Numbered from the stretch's first letter, positions 53,241 through 62,831 are shown. The stretch: DNA of 64,000 bases from an uncultured Pseudodesulfovibrio sp. (GCF_963675635.1 NZ_OY776488.1:785740-849739); one strand, 5' to 3'. The notes: generated by a model not told the origin, from the letters alone. Numbers and translations: made by a program.

Positions 53241-54188
53241 TTGAATCTGCGAGGAATTTTGACGATGGCCGCTCCTCAGGCTGTTGGTGGTCAGGCCGTG
53301 ATCGAAGGCGTCATGATGCGCGCCAAGGATAAACTGGCTATTGCCATTCGAAAGTCCGATGGAGAAATCGTCACTGATGTCAGGCCGTGGTTCACCATGG
53401 TGAAACATCCCTTGCTCAAGAAACCCTTTCTTCGTGGTTTTCCTGTCCTCATGGAAACTATGGTGAATGGTATAAAAGCCTTGAATTATTCAGCCATGCA
53501 GGCTGCAGATGATGAGGAAGAGGGCGGAGAACTTACTTCGTTTCATCTTGTGATAACCATGGTTGTTGCTCTTGGTGCTGCGCTTGGATTGTTTGTCGTT
53601 CTGCCGCACTTTTTATCTGTTGGAATGGAGTACCTCGGTTGGGCTGGTGATGTGGATTCCTTGAGTTTCCATGCATGGGATGGCTTGATCAAGATGCTCG
53701 TTTTTGTGGGATATATTCTTTCCATCTCGCTTATTCCTGATATCCGTAGGGTTTTTGAGTACCACGGTGCTGAGCATAAGGTTATTTGGACCTGGGAAGA
53801 TGGGAAAGATCTTACCCCGGACTCCACCCGTTTTTATAGCCGTCTGCATCCCCGTTGTGGTACTGCCTTTTTGCTTTTTGTTTTGGTCGTTTCCATACTG
53901 CTATATGCAGTTTTGGTTCCGTATCTGCTGACCTTTTATTCTCCAGAAAATTTTATAGTCAAGCATCTGTATATTGTTGGTCTGAAACTTTTTCTCATGA
54001 TTCCTGTAAGCTGCGTTGCTTATGAAATGATTAAGTTCGCCGGAAAGTATAGCAAGAATGCTCTGTGCAAATTGATGTGCTGGCCTGGACTCATGATGCA
54101 GTTGCTGACGACCAAGGAACCTGATGACAGTCAAATTGAGGTGGCGATTGCCGCTCTGGAATGTGCTGTCAATCCCGAGGAGTGCTAA
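53241..54188 (+). CDS. DUF1385 (YqhQ-like) membrane protein
   Basis: A 315-residue protein of the DUF1385 family. [26 protein letters not shown] is its N-terminal hallmark and [20 protein letters not shown] the central motif; [16 protein letters not shown] follows. Four or so membrane helices surround these. The biochemical role is unknown; the gene often sits directly before prfA and prmC, as here. The start is TTG 53241 with GGAGGG 7 bases ahead; ATG 53265 is an alternative that would drop eight residues. Confidence 0.9.
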   Translation: MNLRGILTMAAPQAVGGQAVIEGVMMRAKDKLAIAIRKSDGEIVTDVRPWFTMVKHPLLKKPFLRGFPVLMETMVNGIKALNYSAMQAADDEEEGGELTSFHLVITMVVALGAALGLFVVLPHFLSVGMEYLGWAGDVDSLSFHAWDGLIKMLVFVGYILSISLIPDIRRVFEYHGAEHKVIWTWEDGKDLTPDSTRFYSRLHPRCGTAFLLFVLVVSILLYAVLVPYLLTFYSPENFIVKHLYIVGLKLFLMIPVSCVAYEMIKFAGKYSKNALCKLMCWPGLMMQLLTTKEPDDSQIEVAIAALECAVNPEEC

Positions 54189-54190
54189 TT

Positions 54191-55258
54191 ATGTTCGGCA
54201 AGCTGGAAGATATTGAAACAAAGTACGAAAAATTAGAGCAAGAGCTTGCCCAACCTGAGATCTTCGATGACCAGGAGCGGTATAAGAAGGTCTCTAAAGC
54301 GCATGCAGACCTTGCTGATATGGTCATCGTATTCCGCAAATACAAAGAGTTTTCTCAGGAGTTGGAAAACAATCAGGAACTTCTGAATGATTCCGATCCC
54401 GATATTCAAGAGATGGCAAAAGCTGAAATTGATGATATCGAGAATGAACTCTCCAAGCTCGAAGACCATCTCAAGGTACTTCTTCTGCCCAAGGATCCCA
54501 TGGATGAAAAAAACATCATTCTTGAAATCCGTGCAGGAACCGGCGGCGATGAAGCTGCACTCTTTGCTGCTGACCTTTACCGAATGTATACCCGTTATGC
54601 TGAAGCCAACAGGTGGAAAGTTGAGGAAATGAGTTCTAATACCACTGGTTCCGGTGGTCTCAAAGAAGTCATTGCATCTATTTCCGGTGATAAGGTCTAC
54701 AGTAAACTTAAGTATGAATCTGGTACTCATCGAGTGCAGCGAGTTCCTGCGACCGAATCTCAGGGGCGTATCCATACTTCTGCGGTGACCGTGGCTATCA
54801 TGGCCGAAGCTGAGGAAGTCGATGTTGATATCCGTAATGAGGATTTGCGCGTCGATGTTTTTCGTGCATCCGGTCCGGGAGGGCAGTCAGTTAATACTAC
54901 TGATTCTGCTATTCGCATTACCCACGTACCGACCGGCTTGGTAGTCATCTGCCAGGATGAGAAGTCACAGCATAAGAACAAGGCCAAGGCCATGAAAGTT
55001 CTGCGTTCCCGACTGTTGCAGTTGGAGCAGGAGAAAGCCAAAGCCGAAGAAGATGCAACTCGTCGCAGCCAGGTCGGAACTGGTGATCGTTCCGAACGTA
55101 TCCGAACGTACAACTACCCGCAGGGGCGTGTATCAGATCATCGCATTAACTTGACTTTGCATAAGTTGCCACAAATTCTGGAAGGTGAACTTCTGGAGTT
55201 GACTGAGGCTCTTATAAGCCATTTTCAGGCTGAAGCAATGAAGCGTCAAGGCGACTAA
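54191..55258 (+). CDS. prfA: Peptide chain release factor 1
   Basis: A 355-residue class I release factor reading UAG and UAA. The GGQ loop is in [20 protein letters not shown], and the stop-codon motif appears within [18 protein letters not shown]. The N-terminal coiled domain ([16 protein letters not shown]) is standard. ATG 54191 follows GAGGAG inside the end of the DUF1385 gene; a longer upstream frame would overlap that gene by 28 bases. prmC, whose product methylates the GGQ glutamine, follows after 22 bases. Confidence 0.96.
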   Translation: MFGKLEDIETKYEKLEQELAQPEIFDDQERYKKVSKAHADLADMVIVFRKYKEFSQELENNQELLNDSDPDIQEMAKAEIDDIENELSKLEDHLKVLLLPKDPMDEKNIILEIRAGTGGDEAALFAADLYRMYTRYAEANRWKVEEMSSNTTGSGGLKEVIASISGDKVYSKLKYESGTHRVQRVPATESQGRIHTSAVTVAIMAEAEEVDVDIRNEDLRVDVFRASGPGGQSVNTTDSAIRITHVPTGLVVICQDEKSQHKNKAKAMKVLRSRLLQLEQEKAKAEEDATRRSQVGTGDRSERIRTYNYPQGRVSDHRINLTLHKLPQILEGELLELTEALISHFQAEAMKRQGD

Positions 55259-55280
55259 GCGTTGAGACTGGGAACCCGTT

Positions 55281-56135
55281 GTGTCTCCCGTAATACAAAA
55301 AATACTCGCAGAATGCGAAACTCGTTTGAACGGGGTGGATTCACCTCGTTTGAGTGCGGAAGTGCTCATTGCGCACGTTCTTAGGTGTTCACGACTCTCT
55401 TTGGTCATTGATAGAGATCGTCGTCTGACAAACGGTGAATTGACGGATATTGATTCACTCGTTGAAAGGCGGGCGACTGGCGAGCCGGTTGCTTATATTC
55501 TGGGCAAAAAAGAATTCTACGGGTTGGAGTTTCGGGTCACACCAGATGTATTGATACCAAGGCCTGAAACCGAGCATATAGTTGAGGAAGTGGAAGCCCT
55601 TTACAGAAAGAGTGACCATTTTCATTATGCTGATCTCGGAACCGGGTCCGGGATACTTGCCGTAACCATCGCTTCTCTTTTTTCTCAAGCAAAATGTATT
55701 GCCGTAGACCTCAGTGTTGCGGCATTGGCGGTTGCCAGGGATAATGCGATTTCTCATGGAGTTGAGAGTCGTGTTGACTTTCGACAGGCTGATTTTACTG
55801 AGGATATTTTCGGTACAGAGCTATTTGATCTCATAGTTTCCAACCCCCCATATGTGACGCAAGCTGAATTTGATGAGGCGAGTCATGAGGTCACCAGATT
55901 TGAACCCACAACGGCTTTGGTGAGCGGTGTGGACGGTTTGGATCATGTCAGAAAAATGCTCTCAGGTGTGAGTACTGCATTGAAACACGGTGGGCATCTG
56001 TTTATGGAAATAGGTTGCGGACAAGGGGAGAGTGTTAAAAAAATAATGTCTAATCACTTTCCACAATTCAGACAGGTTAGCGTTCTTAAAGACCTGTCCG
56101 GGCATGATCGCATTGTTGCAGCGCAGAAATTATAA
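55281..56135 (+). CDS. prmC: Release factor glutamine N5-methyltransferase
   Basis: A 284-residue class I methyltransferase of the HemK/PrmC family that methylates the GGQ glutamine of RF1 and RF2. It has an N-terminal helical domain (SPRLSAEVLIAHVL), the conserved GEPVAYILGKKEFYGLEFRV, motif I YADLGTGSGILAVTIA, and the substrate motif VSNPPYVTQAEF. The start is GTG 55281; the ribosome site is weak. It forms an operon with prfA, its substrate gene. Confidence 0.94.
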   Translation: MSPVIQKILAECETRLNGVDSPRLSAEVLIAHVLRCSRLSLVIDRDRRLTNGELTDIDSLVERRATGEPVAYILGKKEFYGLEFRVTPDVLIPRPETEHIVEEVEALYRKSDHFHYADLGTGSGILAVTIASLFSQAKCIAVDLSVAALAVARDNAISHGVESRVDFRQADFTEDIFGTELFDLIVSNPPYVTQAEFDEASHEVTRFEPTTALVSGVDGLDHVRKMLSGVSTALKHGGHLFMEIGCGQGESVKKIMSNHFPQFRQVSVLKDLSGHDRIVAAQKL

Positions 56136-56316
56136 TCGTAGAAATGCAACAATAGTCAAAGTTTGTTGTTGTAAAAATACAATTAGTTGCGTGAAAACCA
56201 CACCTCGTGAGAATGTCTCATTTGATTAAAAGTCTTTTATTCCAGAATGTTATGGTGTGTACATCTTGTGGCATTATTCTTGCTTATGTTGATTTAGGTT
56301 AATCACCGGAGGAATA

Positions 56317-57237
56317 ATGTCTCAGACTACTATACATAAATCAGTTCGCTGCACGGGCATTGGACTTCACAGCGGCAAGCAGGTTGAGTTGGTATTGCGT
56401 CCTGCCGCCGAGGATACTGGCATTCTATTTGCGCTTCGCAATGGTTCCGGCTCCACTTTTCTGACCCCTGCCCCCTCTTTGGTTGTTGAGACCAGTCTGG
56501 CAACCGTGTTGGGTGACGGTCGGGAAACCGTGGCAACTGTCGAGCATCTCATGGCAGCAATTAACGGCATGGGTATCGACAATATCCAAGTTGAAGTTTC
56601 TGGCCGTGAATTGCCTATCATGGACGGAAGTGCTGCTTCTTTTGTCTACCTGCTCAAGCAGGCGGGGATTCGTACGTTGAGCAAGGCCCGCAAGGTCATG
56701 GCGATCAAGAAGAATGTCGAGTTCGAGCAGGATGGAAAATATATCAAAGCTCGTCCTTATGATGGTTTTCGTATCAACTATATTATTGACTTCGCACATC
56801 CGCTTATTGGGCGTCAGCAGATGGAACTGGAAATAACTCCAGATACATTTACTAACGAAGTTGCCAAGGCCCGTACTTTCGGTTTCTTGAAAGAAGTCGA
56901 TTATCTGCATGCGAACGGGTTGGCTCTTGGTGGTTCTTTGGATAATGCTGTGGTCCTCGATGAGTATGGCATTCTCAATGCGGAAGGACTTCGTTTCAAG
57001 GATGAATTCGTCCGTCACAAGGTTCTCGATTTCGTTGGTGACATGGCGATTTTTGGGGCGCCGATTCGTGGCTCTTTCGAAGTTTTTGCTTCTGGACATG
57101 CTTTGAATAATGCCTTCCTGCGTCATCTCGATGAAAACAGGGATCTCTATTTGGAAGAGAAGGTTCTGGCGCAACCTCGCGTTGCTGAGGAAGTCCTTGG
57201 TGGTGAAATGCTTCAACCAGCCAGCGCAGTCGCTTAG
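56317..57237 (+). CDS. lpxC: UDP-3-O-acyl-N-acetylglucosamine deacetylase
   Basis: A 306-residue zinc enzyme that commits UDP-GlcNAc to lipid A synthesis; its presence shows a lipopolysaccharide-type outer membrane. HKSVRCTGIGLHSGKQVEL begins the first domain. The zinc histidines lie in TVEHLMAAINGMGIDN and in HKVLDFVGDMAIFG (with its Asp), plus a C-terminal ASGHALNNAFLR. The length is normal. CGGAGG precedes the ATG, and a strong terminator follows. Confidence 0.96.
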   Translation: MSQTTIHKSVRCTGIGLHSGKQVELVLRPAAEDTGILFALRNGSGSTFLTPAPSLVVETSLATVLGDGRETVATVEHLMAAINGMGIDNIQVEVSGRELPIMDGSAASFVYLLKQAGIRTLSKARKVMAIKKNVEFEQDGKYIKARPYDGFRINYIIDFAHPLIGRQQMELEITPDTFTNEVAKARTFGFLKEVDYLHANGLALGGSLDNAVVLDEYGILNAEGLRFKDEFVRHKVLDFVGDMAIFGAPIRGSFEVFASGHALNNAFLRHLDENRDLYLEEKVLAQPRVAEEVLGGEMLQPASAVA

Positions 57238-57253
57238 TTTTGATTTTATAATA

Positions 57254-57295
57254 AATCAAAAAGCCCCGGAGCATTTGCTCTGGGGCTTTTTGATT
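57254..57295. terminator. Bidirectional terminator after lpxC
   Basis: AATCAAAAAGCCCCGGAGC (57254-57272) pairs with GCTCTGGGGCTTTTTGATT (57277-57295, one G-T) around ATTT. A-rich and T-rich flanks would let it serve lpxC and, less certainly, the convergent flagellar operon ending at 57385. Confidence 0.9.
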
Positions 57296-57384
57296 GAAAA
57301 GTATCTTATAGCAGAGTCACTTATAGTCTGATTGTAGATGTCAGAAGGTGAGGATCTGTTGGTCAATACTCTTGATACCGTCAT

Positions 57385-58212
57385 TTAGGCGCGAAATAAT
57401 AGTTCAGCAATAATGCCACCGTGCCCACTTTGGGGAAGTTTGGTAACCCCAAGGTTTTGGAGTTTCAGGCTTGTTGCGCTGTAATCTTTAGTGGAAAGAT
57501 ACTTCAAAAGAGCCGAGCTGTGTTTTGGGCGTTGTATTTTAAGTTTGTAGGCTACAGTAGTGTCTTTATGAAGAAGTTCTATTCGGACCATTCCCATCTT
57601 GTTGTGGTCAAATTCAACAATTGATTCCGTCATTCCTGCCTGTTCTCCGACATTCCTTACGAGTGTTACCTGACGGCGACATTCAGGAGCAAGCCAAGGC
57701 TGGTATACAACCCGTCCGCGTTTGCTTTTTTTCAAAACGTCGGAAATAGAACGGGCACAATTGGCGGCGTCCATGTAACAGGAAAACAGCTCGGCATCTG
57801 CTGCTAAAAAAAACATGAAATCAGTGAGGGTTAGAAGAGGTCGTATTGGAGCATTTGACCGTAGTTTTATGGTAAAGCGATTTTCAAAAAGAGCACGTGC
57901 TGTGTCAAAGGCACTTGCCAGGTTGAGGGTGTTAGCCCCCTCAGAGTAACCGGTTGTAATTTCTTTCAGAACGATCTGTGGGTGAAGCTGTTTGATGATG
58001 AAGAGAAGGAGGCTCCCTTCCGGGTGTGGAGTCGCTAATTGGGCTAGGAGACGGTCGCCGTTGAAATCAACCCACGCCATATTATCGGCAATATTCTTAA
58101 TCAGTTTTCCATGGATTTTTTGACCGAGACGGTGTTTTCCTCGGAACAAATCTGACCGACTACCGCCAGATCCAAAGCTTCCTGTTCCACTCCCATATCC
58201 TTTGATACGCAT
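57385..58212 (-). CDS. Hypothetical protein at the end of the flagellar cluster (weak FliK-like region)
   Basis: I do not recognise the family with confidence. The 275-residue protein starts with a glycine/serine-rich stretch (MRIKGYGSGTGSFGSGGSRS). MAWVDFNGDRLLAQLATPHPEGSLLLFIIKQL, about residues 46-77, recalls the repeated unit of hook-length control protein FliK. The rest includes TLTDFMFFLAADAELFSCYMD and a basic C-terminus with no signal peptide. It lies 17 bases after the DUF2802-like gene, last in the flagellar block, so a flagellar or chemotaxis role is plausible. Confidence 0.6.
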   Translation of the reverse strand: MRIKGYGSGTGSFGSGGSRSDLFRGKHRLGQKIHGKLIKNIADNMAWVDFNGDRLLAQLATPHPEGSLLLFIIKQLHPQIVLKEITTGYSEGANTLNLASAFDTARALFENRFTIKLRSNAPIRPLLTLTDFMFFLAADAELFSCYMDAANCARSISDVLKKSKRGRVVYQPWLAPECRRQVTLVRNVGEQAGMTESIVEFDHNKMGMVRIELLHKDTTVAYKLKIQRPKHSSALLKYLSTKDYSATSLKLQNLGVTKLPQSGHGGIIAELLFRA

Positions 58213-58229
58213 TGTTCAGCGGATTCCTG

Positions 58230-58637
58230 TCACGATTGGTCTATGATGAGTTCAATCTCTTCCAAGCTCAAACCAGTTGCTTTGGCAAGTTGAACAGGGG
58301 ATTTGCCTGTTCTGTTCCCTTGGATGATAATTTCTCTCATGAACTGGGGGGATTTGCAGTATTCATTGGCCAGATCAACTAGTTTTTGCAGTGTTGCGGC
58401 CTTGTTTTCAAGCTCTGTATTGAGCGCAACAAGTTCTTGTTGGCGTTGTGCAAAGGTGGATACCAGTTCGTTTTCCAATTGGGTGTTGAACTGGAGTCGT
58501 TTAATGAATTCTTGTTGATTCGCCTGAAGACCAGACAGAAGTGTTTCGGATTTTTTCAACCGTAGGAAAAATAGAATGACGATAACGAGCAGGACGACTT
58601 CACTAATGGAGAACAAGATGATGAGCAGATCGGACAT
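58230..58637 (-). CDS. Membrane-anchored coiled-coil protein, DUF2802-like
   Basis: A 135-residue protein with an N-terminal membrane helix (LLIILFSISEVVLLVIVILFF), a long coiled coil (about residues 30-95) and a C-terminal helix-turn-helix-like end NRTGKSPVQLAKATGLSLEEIELIID. That ending matches DUF2802 proteins, which are recurrent in polar flagellar clusters. Function unknown. It is in line with flhA-flhF-flhG-fliA-cheY-fliL. Confidence 0.7.
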   Translation of the reverse strand: MSDLLIILFSISEVVLLVIVILFFLRLKKSETLLSGLQANQQEFIKRLQFNTQLENELVSTFAQRQQELVALNTELENKAATLQKLVDLANEYCKSPQFMREIIIQGNRTGKSPVQLAKATGLSLEEIELIIDQS

Positions 58638-58685
58638 TGAGGTCTTCCTCTATAGCAAGGTAATTTAAGAGATTGAATATACTAG

Positions 58686-59015
58686 TTAGATTTTTACGTT
58701 GACAATGTTTCCCGCCCAAGGAGAAGCATTAGATGAACCACTGTCCGGTGATGTTTCCTCTTCCTGATCCCTTTGCTTGCGTTCGGATGTCGTTTGTTGC
58801 TGCTCGTTTTTTTGGCCATCTCTATCAATTGGGTCCGTTTGGGTTTTTTTTTCGACCTGTTGTACGAGCCCTTCCTGCCGTTTCATTTGTTCGCGTATGA
58901 GTGGGCCGAACAATTGCTGCTGGATTTCTGGTTTGGCTGTTTCCGCATGGGCTATCTTCTGCACATAAGGCAGTTGCGATATTAAAGTGGGTAGATCCAA
59001 CGGAGTTGGGCTCAT
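58686..59015 (-). CDS. Hydrophilic hypothetical protein of the flagellar cluster
   Basis: A 109-residue protein without membrane segment. The N-terminal half is helical (LPTLISQLPYVQKIAHAET); the C-terminal half is rich in Q, E, K, R, D and S, probably disordered, and ends SPWAGNIVNVKI. No family was recognised. It begins 3 bases after the fliL stop (TAAGCCATG), so it is part of the fla operon. Confidence 0.6.
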   Translation of the reverse strand: MSPTPLDLPTLISQLPYVQKIAHAETAKPEIQQQLFGPLIREQMKRQEGLVQQVEKKTQTDPIDRDGQKNEQQQTTSERKQRDQEEETSPDSGSSNASPWAGNIVNVKI

Positions 59016-59018
59016 GGC

Positions 59019-59741
59019 TTACCTCACAAGGTATTGTTCGAACATCAGTGTTTCGAATTGACCAAATCCCATGTACTGGTTGATGATTGCCAGCAATTCT
59101 TTTTTTAACTTATCACTGTTCTTCTTATCGGACAAAAACTGTAAATCCTTATTCTTCAAGTAGTAGAACAGGGCGTTTCTGACAGCGTAAGTTTCCTGCT
59201 TGAACTGCATGGATAGCCCCTCATCTTCTGTAGAAACCAACACTCGGATCTCGAGAAATCTGATTTTCCCTTCTTCATCTATCTGCTCGACAAGGAAAGG
59301 ATCAAGCCTAATGAGTATCTGCGGTGTTTCAAGAACCGCTGAAGTCTCTTCTGTGGGTAGCACCTCTTCGACTTGAGCAGGCGGTGGTGGCGGCGGAGAT
59401 GTGTCTGGCTTGCGTACAAGCAGGATTATGATGACGATAATAAGAATGAGGATGACGCCAAGACTGATAAGAAAAACTTTGTTTTTGAAGAGCGCTCCAA
59501 GTCCTGACCTTGGCTCGGAGTCTTCTTCCTGAATAAGAGGAGTTTCCTCCTCTGTTTCTGTTATCTCTTCTTCCTCTTCTTCGTCTTCCAAAAAAGGAGC
59601 GTCGTCGAGGTCGAGGTCGACTTTTTGCGTGGCCCTGCTTGCCTCGCTATCATCAAGCTGCGCCTTGGGCTGCTCAACAATACTCTCCGTTGAAGCAACA
59701 TTAGTTGCATCATCGGTGTCATCCGGGACAAGCAAGACCAT
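59019..59741 (-). CDS. fliL: FliL-like flagellar basal body protein with an acidic cytoplasmic extension
   Basis: A 240-residue protein. Residues 1-85 are extremely acidic (for example LEDEEEEEEITETEEETP), a membrane helix lies at about 89-109 (LISLGVILILIIVIIILLV), then a polyproline linker and a FliL domain of about 105 residues (LDPFLVEQIDEEGKIRFLEI, ending FETLMFEQYLVR). FliL stabilises stators around the motor. The usual N-terminal cytoplasmic part is only 15-30 residues, so the acidic extension is unusual. It lies between cheY and a hydrophilic hypothetical gene. Confidence 0.87.
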   Translation of the reverse strand: MVLLVPDDTDDATNVASTESIVEQPKAQLDDSEASRATQKVDLDLDDAPFLEDEEEEEEITETEEETPLIQEEDSEPRSGLGALFKNKVFLISLGVILILIIVIIILLVRKPDTSPPPPPPAQVEEVLPTEETSAVLETPQILIRLDPFLVEQIDEEGKIRFLEIRVLVSTEDEGLSMQFKQETYAVRNALFYYLKNKDLQFLSDKKNSDKLKKELLAIINQYMGFGQFETLMFEQYLVR

Positions 59742-59772
59742 GATGTACGCCTAACCAGCAATAGCTGGGCGC

Positions 59773-60153
59773 CTAGGCGAAGATTTTGTCGATCTTCTGG
59801 CCCAGGGTTTCAGGAGTAAATGGTTTGACAATGTAATTGGACACCTTTGCCTGAACAGCCTCAATGATGTTCTCCTGCTGAGCTTCAGCAGTAACCATCA
59901 GGAAGGGGATGTCAGCGTATTCTTCACTGGCCCGGACTTTACGCAGCAGTTCAATACCGGACATGGTGGGCATGTTCCAGTCTGATACGATAAAGTCAAT
60001 GTTGTCTTTGTTCAGAACTTCCCAGGCTGTAGAGCCGTCATCAGCTTCGACAATGTTGGTGAAGCCGATCTGACGCAGAATATTCTTAATGATTTTCCGC
60101 ATGGTGGAGAAGTCATCGACCACAAGAACACGCATGTTGGTATCGTAACCCAT
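59773..60153 (-). CDS. cheY: Chemotaxis response regulator CheY
   Basis: A 126-residue single-domain response regulator. Asp13-Asp14, Asp58 (VSDWNMPTMSG), Thr in LMVTAEAQ and Lys in YIVKPFTP form the phosphorylation site, all intact. The FLMVTAEAQQENIIEA stretch is typical of CheY. It acts on the motor switch after phosphorylation by CheA. The position within the flagellar operon (after fliA, before fliL) supports this assignment over the other CheY-like gene at 48416. Confidence 0.95.
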   Translation of the reverse strand: MGYDTNMRVLVVDDFSTMRKIIKNILRQIGFTNIVEADDGSTAWEVLNKDNIDFIVSDWNMPTMSGIELLRKVRASEEYADIPFLMVTAEAQQENIIEAVQAKVSNYIVKPFTPETLGQKIDKIFA

Positions 60154-60175
60154 TCAATATCTCCTTTCGTGAGTT

Positions 60176-60961
60176 CTACTCGCATTCATAGCGAGATCGG
60201 AACGTTTTTCTTAATTTAATCAATGCTTGTGAATGAAGCTGAGAAACGCGACCTTCGGTTATGTCCATAACCTCGGCTGTTTCTTTCATGTTCAACTCCT
60301 CACCATAATATAAAGATATGACCAATTTTTCTCGTGGCGTCAATTCTTCAATGAGACTGGCTACTTTGTCAACAATCTCCTGAAACGCGGCAGACTGAAA
60401 AGGTTCATCGTCAGTAATGTTCTTCTGCCCCATGAGGTTTTCCTGAAAAGAGTCAAGACTCAGGCACACCTGGTTGTGAAGAGCCTCAAGACCTCGTCTG
60501 ACTTCTTTTTCCGACATGCCCGTATGGTCCTGAAGTTGTTCGGCTGAGGCGGGCGCACCTGTTTCATGCTCAATTTGGCGCATTGCATCTTCAAGTACTT
60601 TTACCTTCTGGCGTAATCCTCTGGAAAACCAATCCATTCTTCTGAGTTCATCAAGCATGGCTCCTTTGATTCGATTTTCCGAATAGGTATCGAATTTAAT
60701 CCCAAGAGTGGGATTGAACTTTCCTAAGGCGTCAAGCAGCCCAAGACTGCCGGCACTGATCAACTCGTTGAGTTCAACACTTTGTGGCAGTTTGGCTTTG
60801 AGCCGCAATGCAAGAATCCGTATTTTGGGCGCGTAAAAGCGAACGATGTTTTCCCGATCTCTCGGAGAAAAATCGTCCCAAGCTTTGACGCCCTGTTCCA
60901 GATCAAGCCACGGATCGTTCCTGGAAGAGGAGTTTTTTCCAGAAGAATTTAATATTGCCAT
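60176..60961 (-). CDS. fliA: Flagellar sigma factor FliA (sigma-28)
   Basis: A 261-residue sigma-70-family factor. Region 2 includes VELNELISAGSLGLLDALGKF and FDTYSENRIKGAMLDELRRMDW, which is the FliA/WhiG hallmark. Region 3 follows at LEDAMRQIEHETG and region 4 at LTPREKLVISLYYGEELNMKETAEVMDITEGRVSQLHSQAL. It directs late flagellar genes. The chosen ATG 60961 places the first 59 bases inside the end of flhG; no later ATG fits, and the overlap probably couples translation. Its length is slightly above the usual ~240. Confidence 0.94.
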   Translation of the reverse strand: MAILNSSGKNSSSRNDPWLDLEQGVKAWDDFSPRDRENIVRFYAPKIRILALRLKAKLPQSVELNELISAGSLGLLDALGKFNPTLGIKFDTYSENRIKGAMLDELRRMDWFSRGLRQKVKVLEDAMRQIEHETGAPASAEQLQDHTGMSEKEVRRGLEALHNQVCLSLDSFQENLMGQKNITDDEPFQSAAFQEIVDKVASLIEELTPREKLVISLYYGEELNMKETAEVMDITEGRVSQLHSQALIKLRKTFRSRYECE

Positions 60962-61730
60962 CTGTGTTAGGTGTAACCTTCCATGCGTTAATTTTCTGCG
61001 CCGCTTGTCTTACGGCGACACTTGCCGGAGTTTTCGGAAATTTGTGGCAAAAAGGTGTCTGAGCAATGACCGAATTACGAACATTTTGATCATAGGGGAT
61101 AAAACCAACCAAATCTAGCGAGATTCCATCAAGAAAGTGATCACAGGCTCCAAGAAGTTTGAGGTAGACTTCATGTGCCGTCTTTTTGTCCTGGACCATG
61201 TTGACCAGTACACGGAATCGTTCCACATCGTGGTGGAGTTTTAGCACCTTGATCAGCGCATAGGCATCTGTCAACGAAGTGGGCTCTGGAGTGATAACCA
61301 ACAGTCGTTCCTGAACGGCCAGATTGAAATAGAGGACATTGTCGTTGATGCCTGCACCTGTATCAACGATGAGGTAGTCGACACTGTCTTCAAGAGTGTC
61401 CATGGCATCTAGGAGGTCGAGTTTTTGGCCCATGTCCAGGCTGACCATGTCGCTGACGCCCGACGATGCCGGGAGAATGCGGAAGCCGTAAGGCGTATCA
61501 AACAGGATCTTGTCCAGGTTCATGTCTTCATGAAATAAATGGAAAAGATTGTGTTCAGGAGCCAGTCCGAGGATGACGTCCACGTTAGCCAGACCGAGAT
61601 CTGCATCGAGAAGAACGACATTTTTACCGGCCGCACTCAGGGAATAGGCAAGATTGACGGACATATTGGTCTTGCCAACGCCGCCCTTGCCGGAGGTAAC
61701 AGAAAGGACCAGTGGTAAATTCGAACTCAT
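60903..61730 (-). CDS. flhG: Flagellar number regulator FlhG (MinD/ParA-like ATPase)
   Basis: A 275-residue ATPase. The deviant Walker A SGKGGVGKTNMSVNLA, LLDADLGLANVDVILGL, and VDTGAGINDNVLYF define the FlhG/FleN group. It works with FlhF to set the number and place of flagella. It is 18 bases after flhF and overlaps fliA by 59 bases. No MinD-type membrane-targeting helix is plain at the C-terminus, which ends KKLLFQERSVA. Confidence 0.93.
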   Translation of the reverse strand: MSSNLPLVLSVTSGKGGVGKTNMSVNLAYSLSAAGKNVVLLDADLGLANVDVILGLAPEHNLFHLFHEDMNLDKILFDTPYGFRILPASSGVSDMVSLDMGQKLDLLDAMDTLEDSVDYLIVDTGAGINDNVLYFNLAVQERLLVITPEPTSLTDAYALIKVLKLHHDVERFRVLVNMVQDKKTAHEVYLKLLGACDHFLDGISLDLVGFIPYDQNVRNSVIAQTPFCHKFPKTPASVAVRQAAQKINAWKVTPNTDGNIKFFWKKLLFQERSVA

Positions 61731-61748
61731 GGCGTATGTATATCTCCT

Positions 61749-62822
61749 TTAAGGTTGGATGTCGCCATTGGGCATGGTGCGCATGAACAAAAGTCGCCAT
61801 ACCATTTCTTCAGAGGCAGCTTTGAGGCTGTTTCTCAGGCCGGCACCGTAGGAAAGAGCGGAAACCGGCAATCCGCTGGCGCACGCCATGTTTAGTATTG
61901 AACCGAATGTACAGGCTTCATCGAGTTTCGTCCAGATAACGCTTGCAAGTTGTTCACTTTTATATTTCTCGAAAAAGCGTTCAAACTGGGTAGAGCTGTA
62001 ATATGGATTCAGAACAAGGTGTATGGACATGTCCGGGCAATTCTGCATTCCGTACAGGTGAACCCATTCTTCAAGTGTTGTCTTGCCTGGAAGGCCGGGA
62101 AGGTCGACGAATATCATGTCGAACTGTCCGGATTCTTTTTGTAAAAGATCAAAGTCGTCGCGAGTGATAATCTCCCGGAAGGCGAGGCCGCTGAGTTCGG
62201 CATAATGCTTAAGCACCAACCGGCCTTTTCCCCGGCCACCGTCAGCGGTGGCAAGACAGATACGGGTATTGGGCTTATCTTTTTTTATTTTGAGGGCCAG
62301 ACGGACAAGGCTGGTAGTTTTGCCTGCGCCGCCAGGACCGGTAAACGCATGAAATTTGTTGCTCCAATTTGTTGATTCAAATGGAGTTGCCTTGAGCAGC
62401 GGGTCAAGAGCGGTCATGATGGAGCGGCTCGGGTCGTCTCGGAGATTGCAGTAAATACGAGCCAGGACTTTTTCGTTCACATCTTCCCGTTCCAGATATT
62501 CCATGGCGATCTTCTGCTTGGGAGAAAGTCGGTCCATATCCATTTGCGGCTTCATCAGGGCCATTATCTGGCCTTTAATCTGACTCCATTCACGCTGCCA
62601 CCCAACAGTATCTTTCAGTGCATCGTCAACCACGCTGTCTCGAGTTGGCCGTGGGGGGACAGTCGTCTGGGAGTGTTCAACTGCTGCTACTATTTCGCAA
62701 CATTTACAGCCATTTACAGTAACTGTCTTGTTTGACAGGATTACGGCATCTTCGCCCAGATCAGCTTTAACCTTGGCGAATGCGGCAGTCGAATTGGCGG
62801 CCTTGAATGTCTTCATTCTCAT
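61749..62822 (-). CDS. flhF: Flagellar GTPase FlhF
   Basis: A 357-residue SRP-type GTPase. The N-terminal part begins MRMKTFKAANSTAAFAKVKADLGEDAVIL, followed by a helical N domain. The G domain has P-loop TGPGGAGKTTSLVRLAL, ATADGGRGKGRLVL, VDLPGLPGK (switch) and IWTKLDEACTFGSILN. Family members fix the polar site of flagellar assembly. DLPG replaces the usual DTAG at the switch, which may slow GTP hydrolysis. It lies 9 bases after flhA and before flhG. Confidence 0.93.
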   Translation of the reverse strand: MRMKTFKAANSTAAFAKVKADLGEDAVILSNKTVTVNGCKCCEIVAAVEHSQTTVPPRPTRDSVVDDALKDTVGWQREWSQIKGQIMALMKPQMDMDRLSPKQKIAMEYLEREDVNEKVLARIYCNLRDDPSRSIMTALDPLLKATPFESTNWSNKFHAFTGPGGAGKTTSLVRLALKIKKDKPNTRICLATADGGRGKGRLVLKHYAELSGLAFREIITRDDFDLLQKESGQFDMIFVDLPGLPGKTTLEEWVHLYGMQNCPDMSIHLVLNPYYSSTQFERFFEKYKSEQLASVIWTKLDEACTFGSILNMACASGLPVSALSYGAGLRNSLKAASEEMVWRLLFMRTMPNGDIQP

Positions 62823-62831
62823 AATGCGTTC

